A stretch of DNA of 40,587 nt, taken from assembly GCA_020847695.1 (NCBI GenBank), contig JADLBP010000352.1, positions 1 to 40,587 on the forward strand. The letters run 5' to 3'. The notes below the pieces were generated by a model that saw nothing but the letters and a program-made list of their open reading frames with translations, had not been told where the DNA came from and made no database searches. Shown piece after piece: positions 6,745-14,236 of this stretch. This DNA comes from Planctomycetota bacterium. GTDB taxonomy: Bacteria; Planctomycetota; UBA1135; GCA-002686595. The stretch's first letter is position 1, and every line of letters starts with the position of its first letter. The translations under genes were made by a program, and so were the position numbers.

Positions 6745-7598
6745 GCGCCACCATCCTTCGCGAGTCCGCGCTCGAGCGCTTCCGCCAGGATCCACGGTTT
6801 CGCGTCGCGCCGCAGCGGCGTCATCACCCGTGCGCGCTCGAGCGTCCGCGACTCGATGCGACCTCGAAGCGTGCCCGCGTCGAAGCCTTCGAGCGCGCAC
6901 GCGACGTCACCGAACGGATCGACGATGCGCGTGCCGCCGGAGAAGAGGACGCCGTCCTCCCAGCCGACGCGGTTTGCGTACAACACCCACGTCTGGAAGA
7001 AGCGACCGTGCGATTCGAGCAGCGTGTTCCACGTGCGCCGGCTCTGCAGATCGCTGTCGCCGCCGCCGATGCCGCGCCCGGGCGAGTTCGAGGGCACGAG
7101 CAACGCGTCGACGTTGTTCAGGAAGTGCTGATAGCCCGACGAGACGTGCCAGGCGTCCTCGCAGATCAAGATGCCGAAGCGGCCGAGCTTCGAATCGATC
7201 GCGCGGAACTCCTCGCCGGCGGCGAACTCGCGCTGCTCGTCGAACATGCCGTACGTGACGAGGTGCACCTTGCGATGCACGGCGAGCACGCGGCCATCCT
7301 CGAAGAACGCGGTCGAGTTGTAGATGCGCCCATCCTTGGAGCGCTCGACGAAGCCGACGACGATCGAGATCGACTTGGAGAGCGTGGCGAGTTCGCCGAG
7401 CTCCTTCGCGGCGAGCGGCAGCGCGAGGTCGACCGTCTGGTCCTTCAGGAAGTACCCGGTGAGCGAGAGCTCCGGGAACACGATCAGTTGCGAGCCCGCC
7501 GCCGTCGCCTCGCGGATGCGCTCGACGTGGTCGCGCAGGTTCGCAGCGAGATTGCCGAGCGTCGGGTTCGTTTGTGCCAGCGTGACGCGACAGTCCAT
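6741..7598 (-). CDS. Carbon-nitrogen hydrolase (nitrilase family), possible glutaminase partner of NadE
   Basis: The 285-residue protein carries the nitrilase-fold catalytic triad: E43 in FPELSLTGY, K110 in HRKVHL and C146 in ILICEDAW. The fold covers nearly its full length, as in amidases of this superfamily. In fused glutamine-dependent NAD synthetases the same domain sits at the N-terminus and hydrolyses glutamine to feed ammonia to the synthetase. Here it is a separate protein whose stop overlaps the nadE start. A role as a free-standing glutaminase subunit is inferred; an independent omega-amidase or other amidase activity remains possible. It follows moxR by 37 bases, with a 12-bp palindrome next to its ATG. 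Confidence 0.88.
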   Translation of the reverse strand: MDCRVTLAQTNPTLGNLAANLRDHVERIREATAAGSQLIVFPELSLTGYFLKDQTVDLALPLAAKELGELATLSKSISIVVGFVERSKDGRIYNSTAFFEDGRVLAVHRKVHLVTYGMFDEQREFAAGEEFRAIDSKLGRFGILICEDAWHVSSGYQHFLNNVDALLVPSNSPGRGIGGGDSDLQSRRTWNTLLESHGRFFQTWVLYANRVGWEDGVLFSGGTRIVDPFGDVACALEGFDAGTLRGRIESRTLERARVMTPLRRDAKPWILAEALERGLAKDGGA

Positions 7599-7609
7599 GG
7601 AACGTTCCA
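7598..7609. repeat. 12-bp palindrome at the nitrilase start
   Basis: TGGAACGTTCCA is a perfect palindrome touching the start codon of the nitrilase gene, in the 37-base gap after moxR. It could be an operator or a small translational hairpin; there is no other evidence for either. Confidence 0.3.
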
Positions 7610-7635
7610 GGATAGCGGTTGGAGGCGCGGGTCGG

Positions 7636-8649
7636 TCAACCGCGCGCCTTGGCGAACGCAGCGCGCACCAGCTCGTCGCGGTCGATGCCGGCGGCTTGGC
7701 CTTCGTAGCCGAGCACGAGGCGGTGCCGGAGGCACGGCGCGGCGAGGCGCTCGATGTCCTCGTTCGTGACGTGGAGGCGACCCTTGACGAGCGCCCGCGC
7801 CTTCGCGGCCCACAGCAGCGCTTGACCGGCTCGCGGGCTCGCGCCGTGGCGAACGCAGCGCTTGACGTCGTCGGGCGCGCCGGGGCGCGTCGGGTGCGTC
7901 GCGAGCACCAGGCGACCGACGAACGCGACGATGTCCGACGAGGCGGGCACCGAGCGCGCGAGCTCGATCAATCGCAACACGCGCGCTTTGTCGAGCACCG
8001 GCTTCGGACGCGGTTGCGCGCGCTCGGTCGTGTGTTGGAGCACGGCGACGAGACCTTCGAGATCCGGCATCCGCACGAGACACTGCATCGCGAAGCGGTC
8101 GAGCTGCGCCTCCGGCAGCGGATACGTGCCTTCCATCTCGATCGGATTCTGCGTCGCGACGAGGAAGAACGGTCGGTCGAGCACCAGGCGCTCGCCGAAG
8201 ACCGTCACCTGCTCCTCCGCCATCGCCTCGAGCAGCGCCGATTGCGTGCGCGGCGTCGCGCGGTTGATCTCGTCGGCGAGCACGACGTTCGCGAAGATCG
8301 GTCCGCGCTGGAAGCGGAACGAGCGACGGCCGTGCTCGTCCTCTTCGAGGATGCGGGTGCCGAGCACGTCGGCCGGCATCAGATCGGGAGTGAATTGGAT
8401 GCGCGCGAACGAAAGCTCGAGCGACGCAGCGAGCGCCTTGACCAACGTCGTCTTGCCGACGCCGGGGACGCCTTCGAGCAGCACGTGGCCGCCGCCGATC
8501 AGCGCGCACAGCAGCTCCTCGACCAACGGAGCGTTGCCGACGAACGCCGCTCCGATCGAGACTTCCAACGCCGAGAGCGCGCCGCGCAGGCCGGCGAGCT
8601 CTCGCTCGAGTTCCTTCGGGTCGGTCAAGGGAGTCTCTCCATGATCCAA
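7636..8649 (-). CDS. MoxR-type AAA+ ATPase
   Basis: The 337-residue protein has the MoxR signature: Walker [10 protein letters not shown] (about 60-68), the [13 protein letters not shown] segment, Walker [13 protein letters not shown] (about 122-133), sensor 1 ATQNP, and [11 protein letters not shown], followed by the C-terminal lid domain. MoxR ATPases act as chaperones that remodel or insert cofactors into target complexes, usually with DUF58 and VWA-domain partners encoded next door. None is visible here; the neighbours are a HAD hydrolase and NAD-synthesis genes. ATG 8649 overlaps the HAD gene by 25 bases. TTG 8628 (overlapping the HAD stop as TTGA) has a GGAGAG six bases before it and may be the true start. 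Confidence 0.92.
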   Translation of the reverse strand: MDHGETPLTDPKELERELAGLRGALSALEVSIGAAFVGNAPLVEELLCALIGGGHVLLEGVPGVGKTTLVKALAASLELSFARIQFTPDLMPADVLGTRILEEDEHGRRSFRFQRGPIFANVVLADEINRATPRTQSALLEAMAEEQVTVFGERLVLDRPFFLVATQNPIEMEGTYPLPEAQLDRFAMQCLVRMPDLEGLVAVLQHTTERAQPRPKPVLDKARVLRLIELARSVPASSDIVAFVGRLVLATHPTRPGAPDDVKRCVRHGASPRAGQALLWAAKARALVKGRLHVTNEDIERLAAPCLRHRLVLGYEGQAAGIDRDELVRAAFAKARG

Positions 8650-9338
8650 GCACGCAGTTCAACGAGACTCCGGACGCACGGGAAGGGGCCGGGCTCGATT
8701 TCGCCGGGGTGATCGACGAGAACCGCGTTCAGGCCGGCCTCGGTCGCGCCGCGCGCGTCGTTCTCGAGGTCGTTGCCGGCGTGCAGCGCTTCTTGCGGCG
8801 CGCAGCGTGCGAGCGCGAGCGCGCGGCGGAAGAGCTCCGGCTCGGGCTTCTCGCACCGCTCGATCGCCGAGACGAGCACGAAATCGAGCTCTTCGCGCAG
8901 TCCGAGGCCGGAGAGCAGTCCCTCCAGGCGTTCGCTCCAATTCGACACGACTCCGACGACGAGTCCGCGCTCGCGCAGCGCGGCGAGCAGCTCGCGCGCG
9001 CCGTCGTACGCGACGAAGTTCCGCGGATCGGCGAAGTGCGCGAAGAGCACGTCGCACGCCTTGACGACCGCCGCGTCGTCGAGCGCGAGCTCGCGACCGA
9101 AGATCCGTGCGTTGACGTGCGCGAACCAAGCTTCGGAGTACCTGAAACCACCTTCGAGCGTTCTCGGCATCTCGGCCGCGACGCGCCGCAAGATTCCGCG
9201 CATGGTGGTTTCGTCGACCGGGCGGCCGAGCCGTTGCGCGACCGAGGCGTAGATCCCCGCGCGCGAGCTCCGTTCGGCGAGCAGCGTGCCGCCCGCATCG
9301 AGGAATACTGCTTGGATCGCCACCTGCGTCGTGCTCAC
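8625..9338 (-). CDS. HAD-superfamily hydrolase (HDHD3/REG-2-like)
   Basis: The 237-residue protein (from GTG 9338) begins with HAD motif I as FLDAGGTLL; the second aspartate is replaced by glycine, as in the REG-2/HDHD3-like branch. Motif II is VVSNWSE, motif III lies around the [11 protein letters not shown] lysine, and motif IV is [14 protein letters not shown] helical cap lies between motifs I and II. Phosphatase activity on a small phosphorylated metabolite is likely but the substrate is unknown. It heads the minus-strand run HAD-moxR-nitrilase-nadE. The frame opens further upstream (TTG 9392), but the conserved fold starts at VAIQAVFLD and a promoter-like motif lies between the two starts. 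Confidence 0.85.
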   Translation of the reverse strand: MSTTQVAIQAVFLDAGGTLLAERSSRAGIYASVAQRLGRPVDETTMRGILRRVAAEMPRTLEGGFRYSEAWFAHVNARIFGRELALDDAAVVKACDVLFAHFADPRNFVAYDGARELLAALRERGLVVGVVSNWSERLEGLLSGLGLREELDFVLVSAIERCEKPEPELFRRALALARCAPQEALHAGNDLENDARGATEAGLNAVLVDHPGEIEPGPFPCVRSLVELRAWIMERLP

Positions 9339-9359
9339 GAGGGGCACAGAACCTAACCA

Positions 9360-9386
9360 AACGTTGAAGCCGGCGAAAACGGTTCC
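9360..9386 (-). promoter_or_regulatory. Near-match to the ECF-type promoter
   Basis: On the minus strand GGAACC (9386 to 9381) is followed after 17 bases by CGTT (9363 to 9360), about 22 bases before GTG 9338. It resembles the sigma gene's own promoter but has a one-base longer spacer and one -10 difference. It is tentative support that the HAD-moxR-nitrilase-nadE genes belong to the same regulon. Confidence 0.25.
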
Positions 9387-9469
9387 AAGCAAGGGTTGCG
9401 CCGCGCAGGCGGCCGATAGATCCTGACGGATCGGTGGTGCGGTCCCGGCAGGGGCCCGAACGGGGAAGC

Positions 9470-10534
9470 ATGCGAATCAAGCAGGCAGGCGGACGATCGA
9501 TGGTGGCGCTGACGGCGTGCCTGACGGCGCTGTTGCTCGGCGCGTGCGCCCAAGATCGCCAGCAGCTGAAGGTCCCCGGCGAGAACAACGTCAAGTTGGC
9601 GCGCAGCGCGACCAAGAAGCAGCAGTGGCCCGAAGCGGCGGGGCGTTGGAACGAGCTCTTCCTCGACGGTGGCGCCGACTCGCGCGAAGCGTGCCGCGAG
9701 ACGGCGCGCGCGCTCTGGAAGATCGGCCAGCCCGACGACGCGAAGGCGATGCTCGACACCGGTCTCGAGCGCTGGCCGGACGATCCCGAGCTCTTGGCGC
9801 TGCAAGGCGACTTGCTCGCCGATCTCGGCTTCCGTCGCGCCGCCGAGATGGCGTACGCGCGTTCGCTCGAAATCCACTCGGAGCAACCGGACACGTGGCT
9901 CGCGCTCGCGCGCGTGCGGCTCGAGCTCGGCCTCGAGGAAGGCGCGCGCTCGGCGTGCCGTCGGCGCTTGGAGCTCGCGGGCGCGTGCCGCGAGACGTAC
10001 ATCGTCCTCGCCGAGGCGTCGGCGGCGTCCGGCGACTTCACGTGCGCGTACGAGAGCTACGCGAAAGCGTTCTCGCTCGCGCCTGGCTCGGTGCAGGAGC
10101 TGATCTCCGCCGGCTCGCTGTACCAGGACCCGAACGTGCGCAGCAAGCTCGCCGGCGCCGCGTCGTCGTCGCGCGTTTGGCTGCTCCAGGCGACCGAGCT
10201 CGACCCGCAGAACACCGGCGCGCACTACCTGCTCGGCGTGATCGCGGAGGACGCGGGCGAGCTCGATCTCGCGATGCGCCACTACCGTCGCTCGGCGGAG
10301 ACCGATCCGGCGCACCTGCCGTCGCTGCTGCGCTTGATCGAGCTCCACGGCCGACGCGGCGAGCTCTCCGAGGCCGAGACGATCGCCGCAGCCGCGCTGA
10401 AGACGTTCGAGAAGGACAGCGAGCGTCGCGCAGCGATCAAGCACACGTTGGAACGCGCGCTCGCCGAAGCGCAGCCCGTTCCGCCGCCCGACTCGCGCTC
10501 CGGCGATCCGAACGCCGGCTCCGACGTGCGCTGA
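9470..10534 (+). CDS. TPR-repeat lipoprotein
   Basis: The 354-residue protein from ATG 9470 (GGGGAAG just upstream) has a lipoprotein signal peptide ending in LLLGAC, with Cys26 as the lipidated residue. The rest is a tetratricopeptide solenoid: repeating helix pairs with W/L-G-A-Y-A-P spacing, for example ARALWKIGQPDDAKAMLDTG, then LQGDLLADLGFRRAAEMAYA, and LLGVIAEDAGELDLAMRHYR. The C-terminus is a Pro/Ser/Asp-rich tail. Such lipoproteins usually act as scaffolds in the periplasm or at the outer membrane. It stands alone, divergent from the HAD gene and convergent with the next gene, so its partner is not indicated. Confidence 0.85.
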   Translation: MRIKQAGGRSMVALTACLTALLLGACAQDRQQLKVPGENNVKLARSATKKQQWPEAAGRWNELFLDGGADSREACRETARALWKIGQPDDAKAMLDTGLERWPDDPELLALQGDLLADLGFRRAAEMAYARSLEIHSEQPDTWLALARVRLELGLEEGARSACRRRLELAGACRETYIVLAEASAASGDFTCAYESYAKAFSLAPGSVQELISAGSLYQDPNVRSKLAGAASSSRVWLLQATELDPQNTGAHYLLGVIAEDAGELDLAMRHYRRSAETDPAHLPSLLRLIELHGRRGELSEAETIAAAALKTFEKDSERRAAIKHTLERALAEAQPVPPPDSRSGDPNAGSDVR

Positions 10535-10553
10535 CTTCCGACCGGCTCGTCGA

Positions 10554-10790
10554 CTACCGCGTCAGAGACGCGATCAACGCTTCGATCTTCTCGACGAGCT
10601 CGGTGGTGAACTCGGAGCCGAAGTCGACCTCGAGCACGTCGATCTCCGGGAACTGGTAGCGCCCGTTCGAACGGCTGAACGGGATGCCGTACTCCCACTT
10701 GTTGCCGTCGGAGGCGATGATCGTGACCGCGATCTGATCGTCGCCTTCCACCGGTTGGACGGAGTAGCTGGTGACTTCGTAGGTGGCCAT
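10554..10790 (-). CDS. Small conserved-looking protein of unknown function
   Basis: The 78-residue product begins MATYEVTSYSVQPVEGDDQI. The first half alternates hydrophobic and polar residues like a small beta sheet (IAVTIIASDGNKWEYGIPF) and the end is a helix (TTELVEKIEALIASLTR). No signal peptide and no known domain. The frame extends seven codons upstream to 10811, but ATG 10790 gives the better N-terminus. Confidence 0.65.
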   Translation of the reverse strand: MATYEVTSYSVQPVEGDDQIAVTIIASDGNKWEYGIPFSRSNGRYQFPEIDVLEVDFGSEFTTELVEKIEALIASLTR

Positions 10791-10852
10791 TCGATGCGCT
10801 CGTGCGCGCACGCGAAATCGCGGCGCGAGCGGAAAATCCTAGCCGGGGTCGC

Positions 10853-11578
10853 TCACTTGCGCACCCGCCAAACCTCGAAGTCGTGGTTGGCGTGCGTGTC
10901 GAACTTCGCCTCGCGTTCGTAGCCCGCGTCGACGAGCTCGCGTTCGAGCTCGCCGACCTTCAGCTTGTGCGTGGGCGGCGGCCCGACCGGCAGCGGGCCC
11001 GGCTTGTACTCGAGGATCGCGAGCCGACCGCCGGGCGCGAGGAAGCGGCGCAGGCCGCGCATGTAGCTCACGCGCTCGTCGAAGTGGTGGTACGTGTCGG
11101 CGATGAAGATCAGGTCGCACGAAGCGAGCGGCAAGTGCGGCGTCGAGTACGACGCGAGCACCGGAACGACGTTCTCGAGGCCGTCGGCGAGCAGGTGTTC
11201 GCGCAACCGGTCGAGCTGGCGCGGCTCGACGTCGACCGAGTAGACGAGCCCATGCGGCAGCGCGCGCGCGAACGCGAGCGAGAAGACGCCCGGGCCGCAC
11301 CCGAGATCGGCGACGGTCGTGCCGTCGGCGAGTGCGAGTTTTTCGAGCACCACCGGCACGTCGAGATCGGCGACGCGACCGGCGCTTTCGAGCGAGGCGA
11401 CGTAGCTGTCGACGGTCGGGGGCCCGTGGCGGTCGCGATTGCGTGCGTCGGCGTTGCTCGGCGCGGTGACCGACGCGTGCGCGTGCTCGGGCTGCGCGGG
11501 CGCTTGCTTGCAGCCCGCGGCGAGCGCGAGCACCAGCACGAGCGCGAGTCCCGACGCGAATCGATCGAAGCGCTGCAT
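10853..11578 (-). CDS. Class I SAM-dependent methyltransferase with lipoprotein signal peptide
   Basis: The 241-residue protein starts with a clear lipoprotein signal, LALVLVLALAAGC with Cys23. A Rossmann-fold methyltransferase follows: motif I VADLGCGPG (about 89-97), SVDVEP with the ribose-binding acidic residue near 116, IFIADTYHHFDE as motif IV and FLAPGGRLAILEYKPG as motif VI, ending in ANHDFEVWRVRK. The fold looks complete. An exported methyltransferase is unusual because SAM is cytoplasmic. ATG 11578 is one base after the TGA of the upstream small gene, with GGAGGAT seven bases before it, so coupling and this start are well supported. The substrate is unknown; the last strand and helix resemble small-molecule methylases. 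Confidence 0.85.
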   Translation of the reverse strand: MQRFDRFASGLALVLVLALAAGCKQAPAQPEHAHASVTAPSNADARNRDRHGPPTVDSYVASLESAGRVADLDVPVVLEKLALADGTTVADLGCGPGVFSLAFARALPHGLVYSVDVEPRQLDRLREHLLADGLENVVPVLASYSTPHLPLASCDLIFIADTYHHFDERVSYMRGLRRFLAPGGRLAILEYKPGPLPVGPPPTHKLKVGELERELVDAGYEREAKFDTHANHDFEVWRVRK

Positions 11579-11579
11579 C

Positions 11580-11921
11580 TCACATCCTCCAGCTCTTGAA
11601 GTGCGCGAACGGCGCCGTGGCTTCGGCGGTCTTGGCGAGCGAGAGCCCGACAGTGTCGCATTGTGCCGCGAACTCGGCCCAGACGGCGAGGACGCGCGGA
11701 TTCGAGCCCGCGGAGCGGCCTGCGGCCTCGTCCTTCCACTCGAAGACCTCGACGAGCTCGGCCGCATCGACGCGGCTCTGCAACACCCACGGTTCGCGCT
11801 CGCTGACCAGGCCCTCGGCGACGAGCGTCGCGCGGTGCTCGAGGAGCAGCGCACGCATCGCATGTTCGGTGACCGAAGCCTTGAACCGATAGACGGCGAT
11901 GACGGCGATCGGCTCCGACAC
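11580..11921 (-). CDS. Dimeric alpha/beta-barrel (ABM-like) small protein
   Basis: The 113-residue protein begins IAVIAVYRFKASVTEHAMRA, a strand-helix unit typical of antibiotic-biosynthesis-monooxygenase-like ferredoxin folds. It continues with strands around WVLQSRVDAAELVEVFEW and ends with a helix near VWAEFAAQC and FKSWRM. Such proteins are usually small cofactor-free oxygenases, isomerases or simple binding folds acting as dimers. It is cytoplasmic (no signal peptide) and translationally coupled to the lipoprotein methyltransferase, so both may act on one metabolite, though in different compartments. The assignment is by fold pattern only. Confidence 0.65.
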   Translation of the reverse strand: MSEPIAVIAVYRFKASVTEHAMRALLLEHRATLVAEGLVSEREPWVLQSRVDAAELVEVFEWKDEAAGRSAGSNPRVLAVWAEFAAQCDTVGLSLAKTAEATAPFAHFKSWRM

Positions 11922-11930
11922 GGCGCGCGC

Positions 11931-13109
11931 CTACGGTTGCGGACGTCGCGCGAGCGCCGACGGCTTCAGGAAGAAGTAGTAGAGCTGTCCTTCGACGCGT
12001 GTCTTGCCGGCGTCGCGCTCCGCTTCGGGGCCGATGCCGAGGTAGATGTCCGCGCGGCCCGCGGTGCGGATCGCTCCGCCGCGATCTTGGTCGAGCGCGA
12101 AGCTCCCGATCCGCTGCGATTGATCGGGGTGCGACGCGATGAAGCACAACGCGGCGCGCGGGAAGAGCTCCTTGTCGGTCGCGATCGAGCGTCCGGGCGT
12201 CACTTCGAAGTTGAGGCAGCCGCGGGGATTGCCTTCGATCGGCGTGAAGAAGACGTAGGAGGCATTGCGCGCCATGTACTTCTGGAGCTCGGCCGGGTTC
12301 TGCTTGCCCCAGTCGCGGATGCGCTGGAGCGAGACTTCGTCGGCCTTCAGCTTCTTGTCCTTCACGAGCTCGCCGCCGAGCGACGTGTAGTCGTGACCGT
12401 TCTTGCCCGCGTAGCCGAGCTTGAGCTCGCTACCGTCGGGAAGCTCGACGATCGCGGAACCGTTGACGTGCGCGATGTAAGCGTCGAGCGGATCGGCGAG
12501 CCACGCGAGCTCGAGGCTCCGGCCTTCGAGCACGTGATTCGCCTCGATCGCCTGGCGCGTCGGATAGGGCTCGAGCGAGCCGTCGGCGAGCTTGCGGCCG
12601 AGGATGTCGCCTTCCTTGTTCTTCACGAGATCCGGCGGCAACGCGTAGAGCGGATAGCCGTAGCCCGGCGCCGGCGTGCGCGAGCCCTTCAGGATCGGCG
12701 TGCAATAGGCGGTGTAGAGCACTCCGCCGCCTTTCGCGTCCCAACCCGCGCTCTTGTAGATCGTGAACTCCTCGTCGACGATCGCCTTGAACTCCTGCTC
12801 GGTCGCGCACTGCTGCAGGATCTCGCGGAAGCGCTCGAGGCTCGCGATCGCGCGCTCGAGCGTGATGCCTTCCTTCGGGAAGAACTGCGCCGCGTGCTTC
12901 GAACGCGTCCACGCGATCGAACGCTCGACCGCCGGCAGGATCTCGCTGCGCCGCGCGAACTCCGTGGCGAAATCGGGGCGCTTCTCGCCGGGCTTCAGCT
13001 CGATCAGCGCGGGCGCACCCGGCGGCAACGGCCGGCTGTAGTCAGGGCGCGTCTTGCAGGCGGAGACGAACAGGGCGAGCGCGACACAAGCGGCGATTCG
13101 GAGCTTCAT
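11931..13109 (-). CDS. mltA: Membrane-bound lytic murein transglycosylase A (MltA), lipoprotein
   Basis: The 392-residue protein cuts peptidoglycan between N-acetylmuramic acid and N-acetylglucosamine, releasing 1,6-anhydro products. A lipoprotein signal peptide ends in LFVSAC (Cys18). The MltA domain is seen in FTIYKSAGWD, VLYTAYCTPILKGSR, YPLYALPPDL, YPTRQAIEANHVLEGR and AWLADPLDAYIAHVNGSAIV. The C-terminal 3D domain carries the catalytic aspartate in AGRADIYLG (about D354). Length and domain order are normal for MltA, apart from an extra N-terminal helical segment. It follows the ABM-like gene without forming an obvious operon and sits within a larger envelope-gene block. Confidence 0.93.
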   Translation of the reverse strand: MKLRIAACVALALFVSACKTRPDYSRPLPPGAPALIELKPGEKRPDFATEFARRSEILPAVERSIAWTRSKHAAQFFPKEGITLERAIASLERFREILQQCATEQEFKAIVDEEFTIYKSAGWDAKGGGVLYTAYCTPILKGSRTPAPGYGYPLYALPPDLVKNKEGDILGRKLADGSLEPYPTRQAIEANHVLEGRSLELAWLADPLDAYIAHVNGSAIVELPDGSELKLGYAGKNGHDYTSLGGELVKDKKLKADEVSLQRIRDWGKQNPAELQKYMARNASYVFFTPIEGNPRGCLNFEVTPGRSIATDKELFPRAALCFIASHPDQSQRIGSFALDQDRGGAIRTAGRADIYLGIGPEAERDAGKTRVEGQLYYFFLKPSALARRPQP

Positions 13110-13155
13110 GCCGCGTCAGCGTAGCGACGCCGAAGGAGGTCGCAACGGGTGGCGG

Positions 13156-14235
13156 TTACTCGGAGAACCGCCAAGTGATGTGGACGGTCCAGAAGCGCTG
13201 GCTGCCGTCTTGCGATTCGAACTCCTCGCTTCGAATCGTCTGCATGTACACGAGCTCCGCCGGTCCGCCGCGCAGCGACACACCCGCTCTCAAGTCGCCG
13301 ACGAACGGCTCGGCATCCACTCCGGCACTGGACCGGAAGTTGTTCCCCGAGAGCAGCATGTTGTGGGCGACCGCGCGACCTTCTGCGCCGATGAAGACGT
13401 GCGCGCCCCAGTCGAGGCGGTCCGGCGGCGAACCAGGCTCCGCGAGCGTGGCGAGCAGCTTCGCCGAAGGGTCGATCTGGTGCGTCGCGAAGTCGCGCTG
13501 CAGTCCGTAGCCGAATCGCGCCGTGCTGCCGAGGGAGACGTTGGCGAAGACGTTCCCGGCTGCCCACGCGCCATCGCAGATCACGTCTCCGGTGAAGCCG
13601 TCGCGGGTCGAGCGTGCCACACGTTCTTGGTAGCGGCTCGTGATCTGAAGCGTGGGCTCGTCGTGCAGCTGATGACTCCACCCCTCGGCGTGAGGAACCT
13701 CGATGAGATCGTGGAATCCATTCTGCACGGATTCGCCGAGTGCGTCCGGTCCGACGAGACCCAGGCTGACGCTGACCGTTGCGGCGCGATCGTGCTCACC
13801 GCTTTCGTTGCCGAGCGCGACCCACCGCGATTCGATCCCCGAGTAGAGCCAACCAGCGTAGGGTCGGTCGTCCGACGGAGGGTTTTTCGTGTGGATGTCG
13901 CTGGGCGTATAGAGATGGTGGCCGAGGAACCACGCCCACCTTCGCTCGACGGATGAGTTGGCCTCCACCGAGGCGCGCGCTGCCGACGGGATCATCAGTG
14001 CATCGAGCCAGGTGAGCGGCGCTCCCGAGCCTTGGCCTTCTACCGAGCGTTCGCCCGTGATCGCCAGACGGACTGCGTTGGTGTAGTAGCGGTCGGTCGG
14101 TCCGCCCAGCACCCGAGCGTCGTTCTCGACGAACCACTCGAACGCCAAGCCGCTCGAGGGCGAGCTCGAATGGCACGCGGCGACCGAGAACGACACGAGT
14201 GCGATCCAGACGGTGGTGCTACGCCGGTGTCGCAT
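13156..14235 (-). CDS. LpxR-like outer-membrane lipid A deacylase family protein
   Basis: The 359-residue protein shows the LpxR (DUF2219) pattern. WFVENDARVLGGPTDRYYTN (about 35-53) contains the N-D pair and the TD-YTN motif. SDDRPYAGWLY (about 121-131) and GWSHQL with its histidine (about 185-190) follow, and the protein ends in a beta-barrel-like C-terminal strand. LpxR removes the 3'-acyloxyacyl group of lipid A in the outer membrane. The signal peptide ends in SVAAC (Cys21), which looks like a lipobox, unusual for a barrel. Its ATG lies one base after the TGA of the upstream lipoprotein, so the two are coupled. Codons are less GC-biased than those of surrounding genes, hinting at a different history. 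Confidence 0.82.
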   Translation of the reverse strand: MRHRRSTTVWIALVSFSVAACHSSSPSSGLAFEWFVENDARVLGGPTDRYYTNAVRLAITGERSVEGQGSGAPLTWLDALMIPSAARASVEANSSVERRWAWFLGHHLYTPSDIHTKNPPSDDRPYAGWLYSGIESRWVALGNESGEHDRAATVSVSLGLVGPDALGESVQNGFHDLIEVPHAEGWSHQLHDEPTLQITSRYQERVARSTRDGFTGDVICDGAWAAGNVFANVSLGSTARFGYGLQRDFATHQIDPSAKLLATLAEPGSPPDRLDWGAHVFIGAEGRAVAHNMLLSGNNFRSSAGVDAEPFVGDLRAGVSLRGGPAELVYMQTIRSEEFESQDGSQRFWTVHITWRFSE

Positions 14236-14236
14236 G

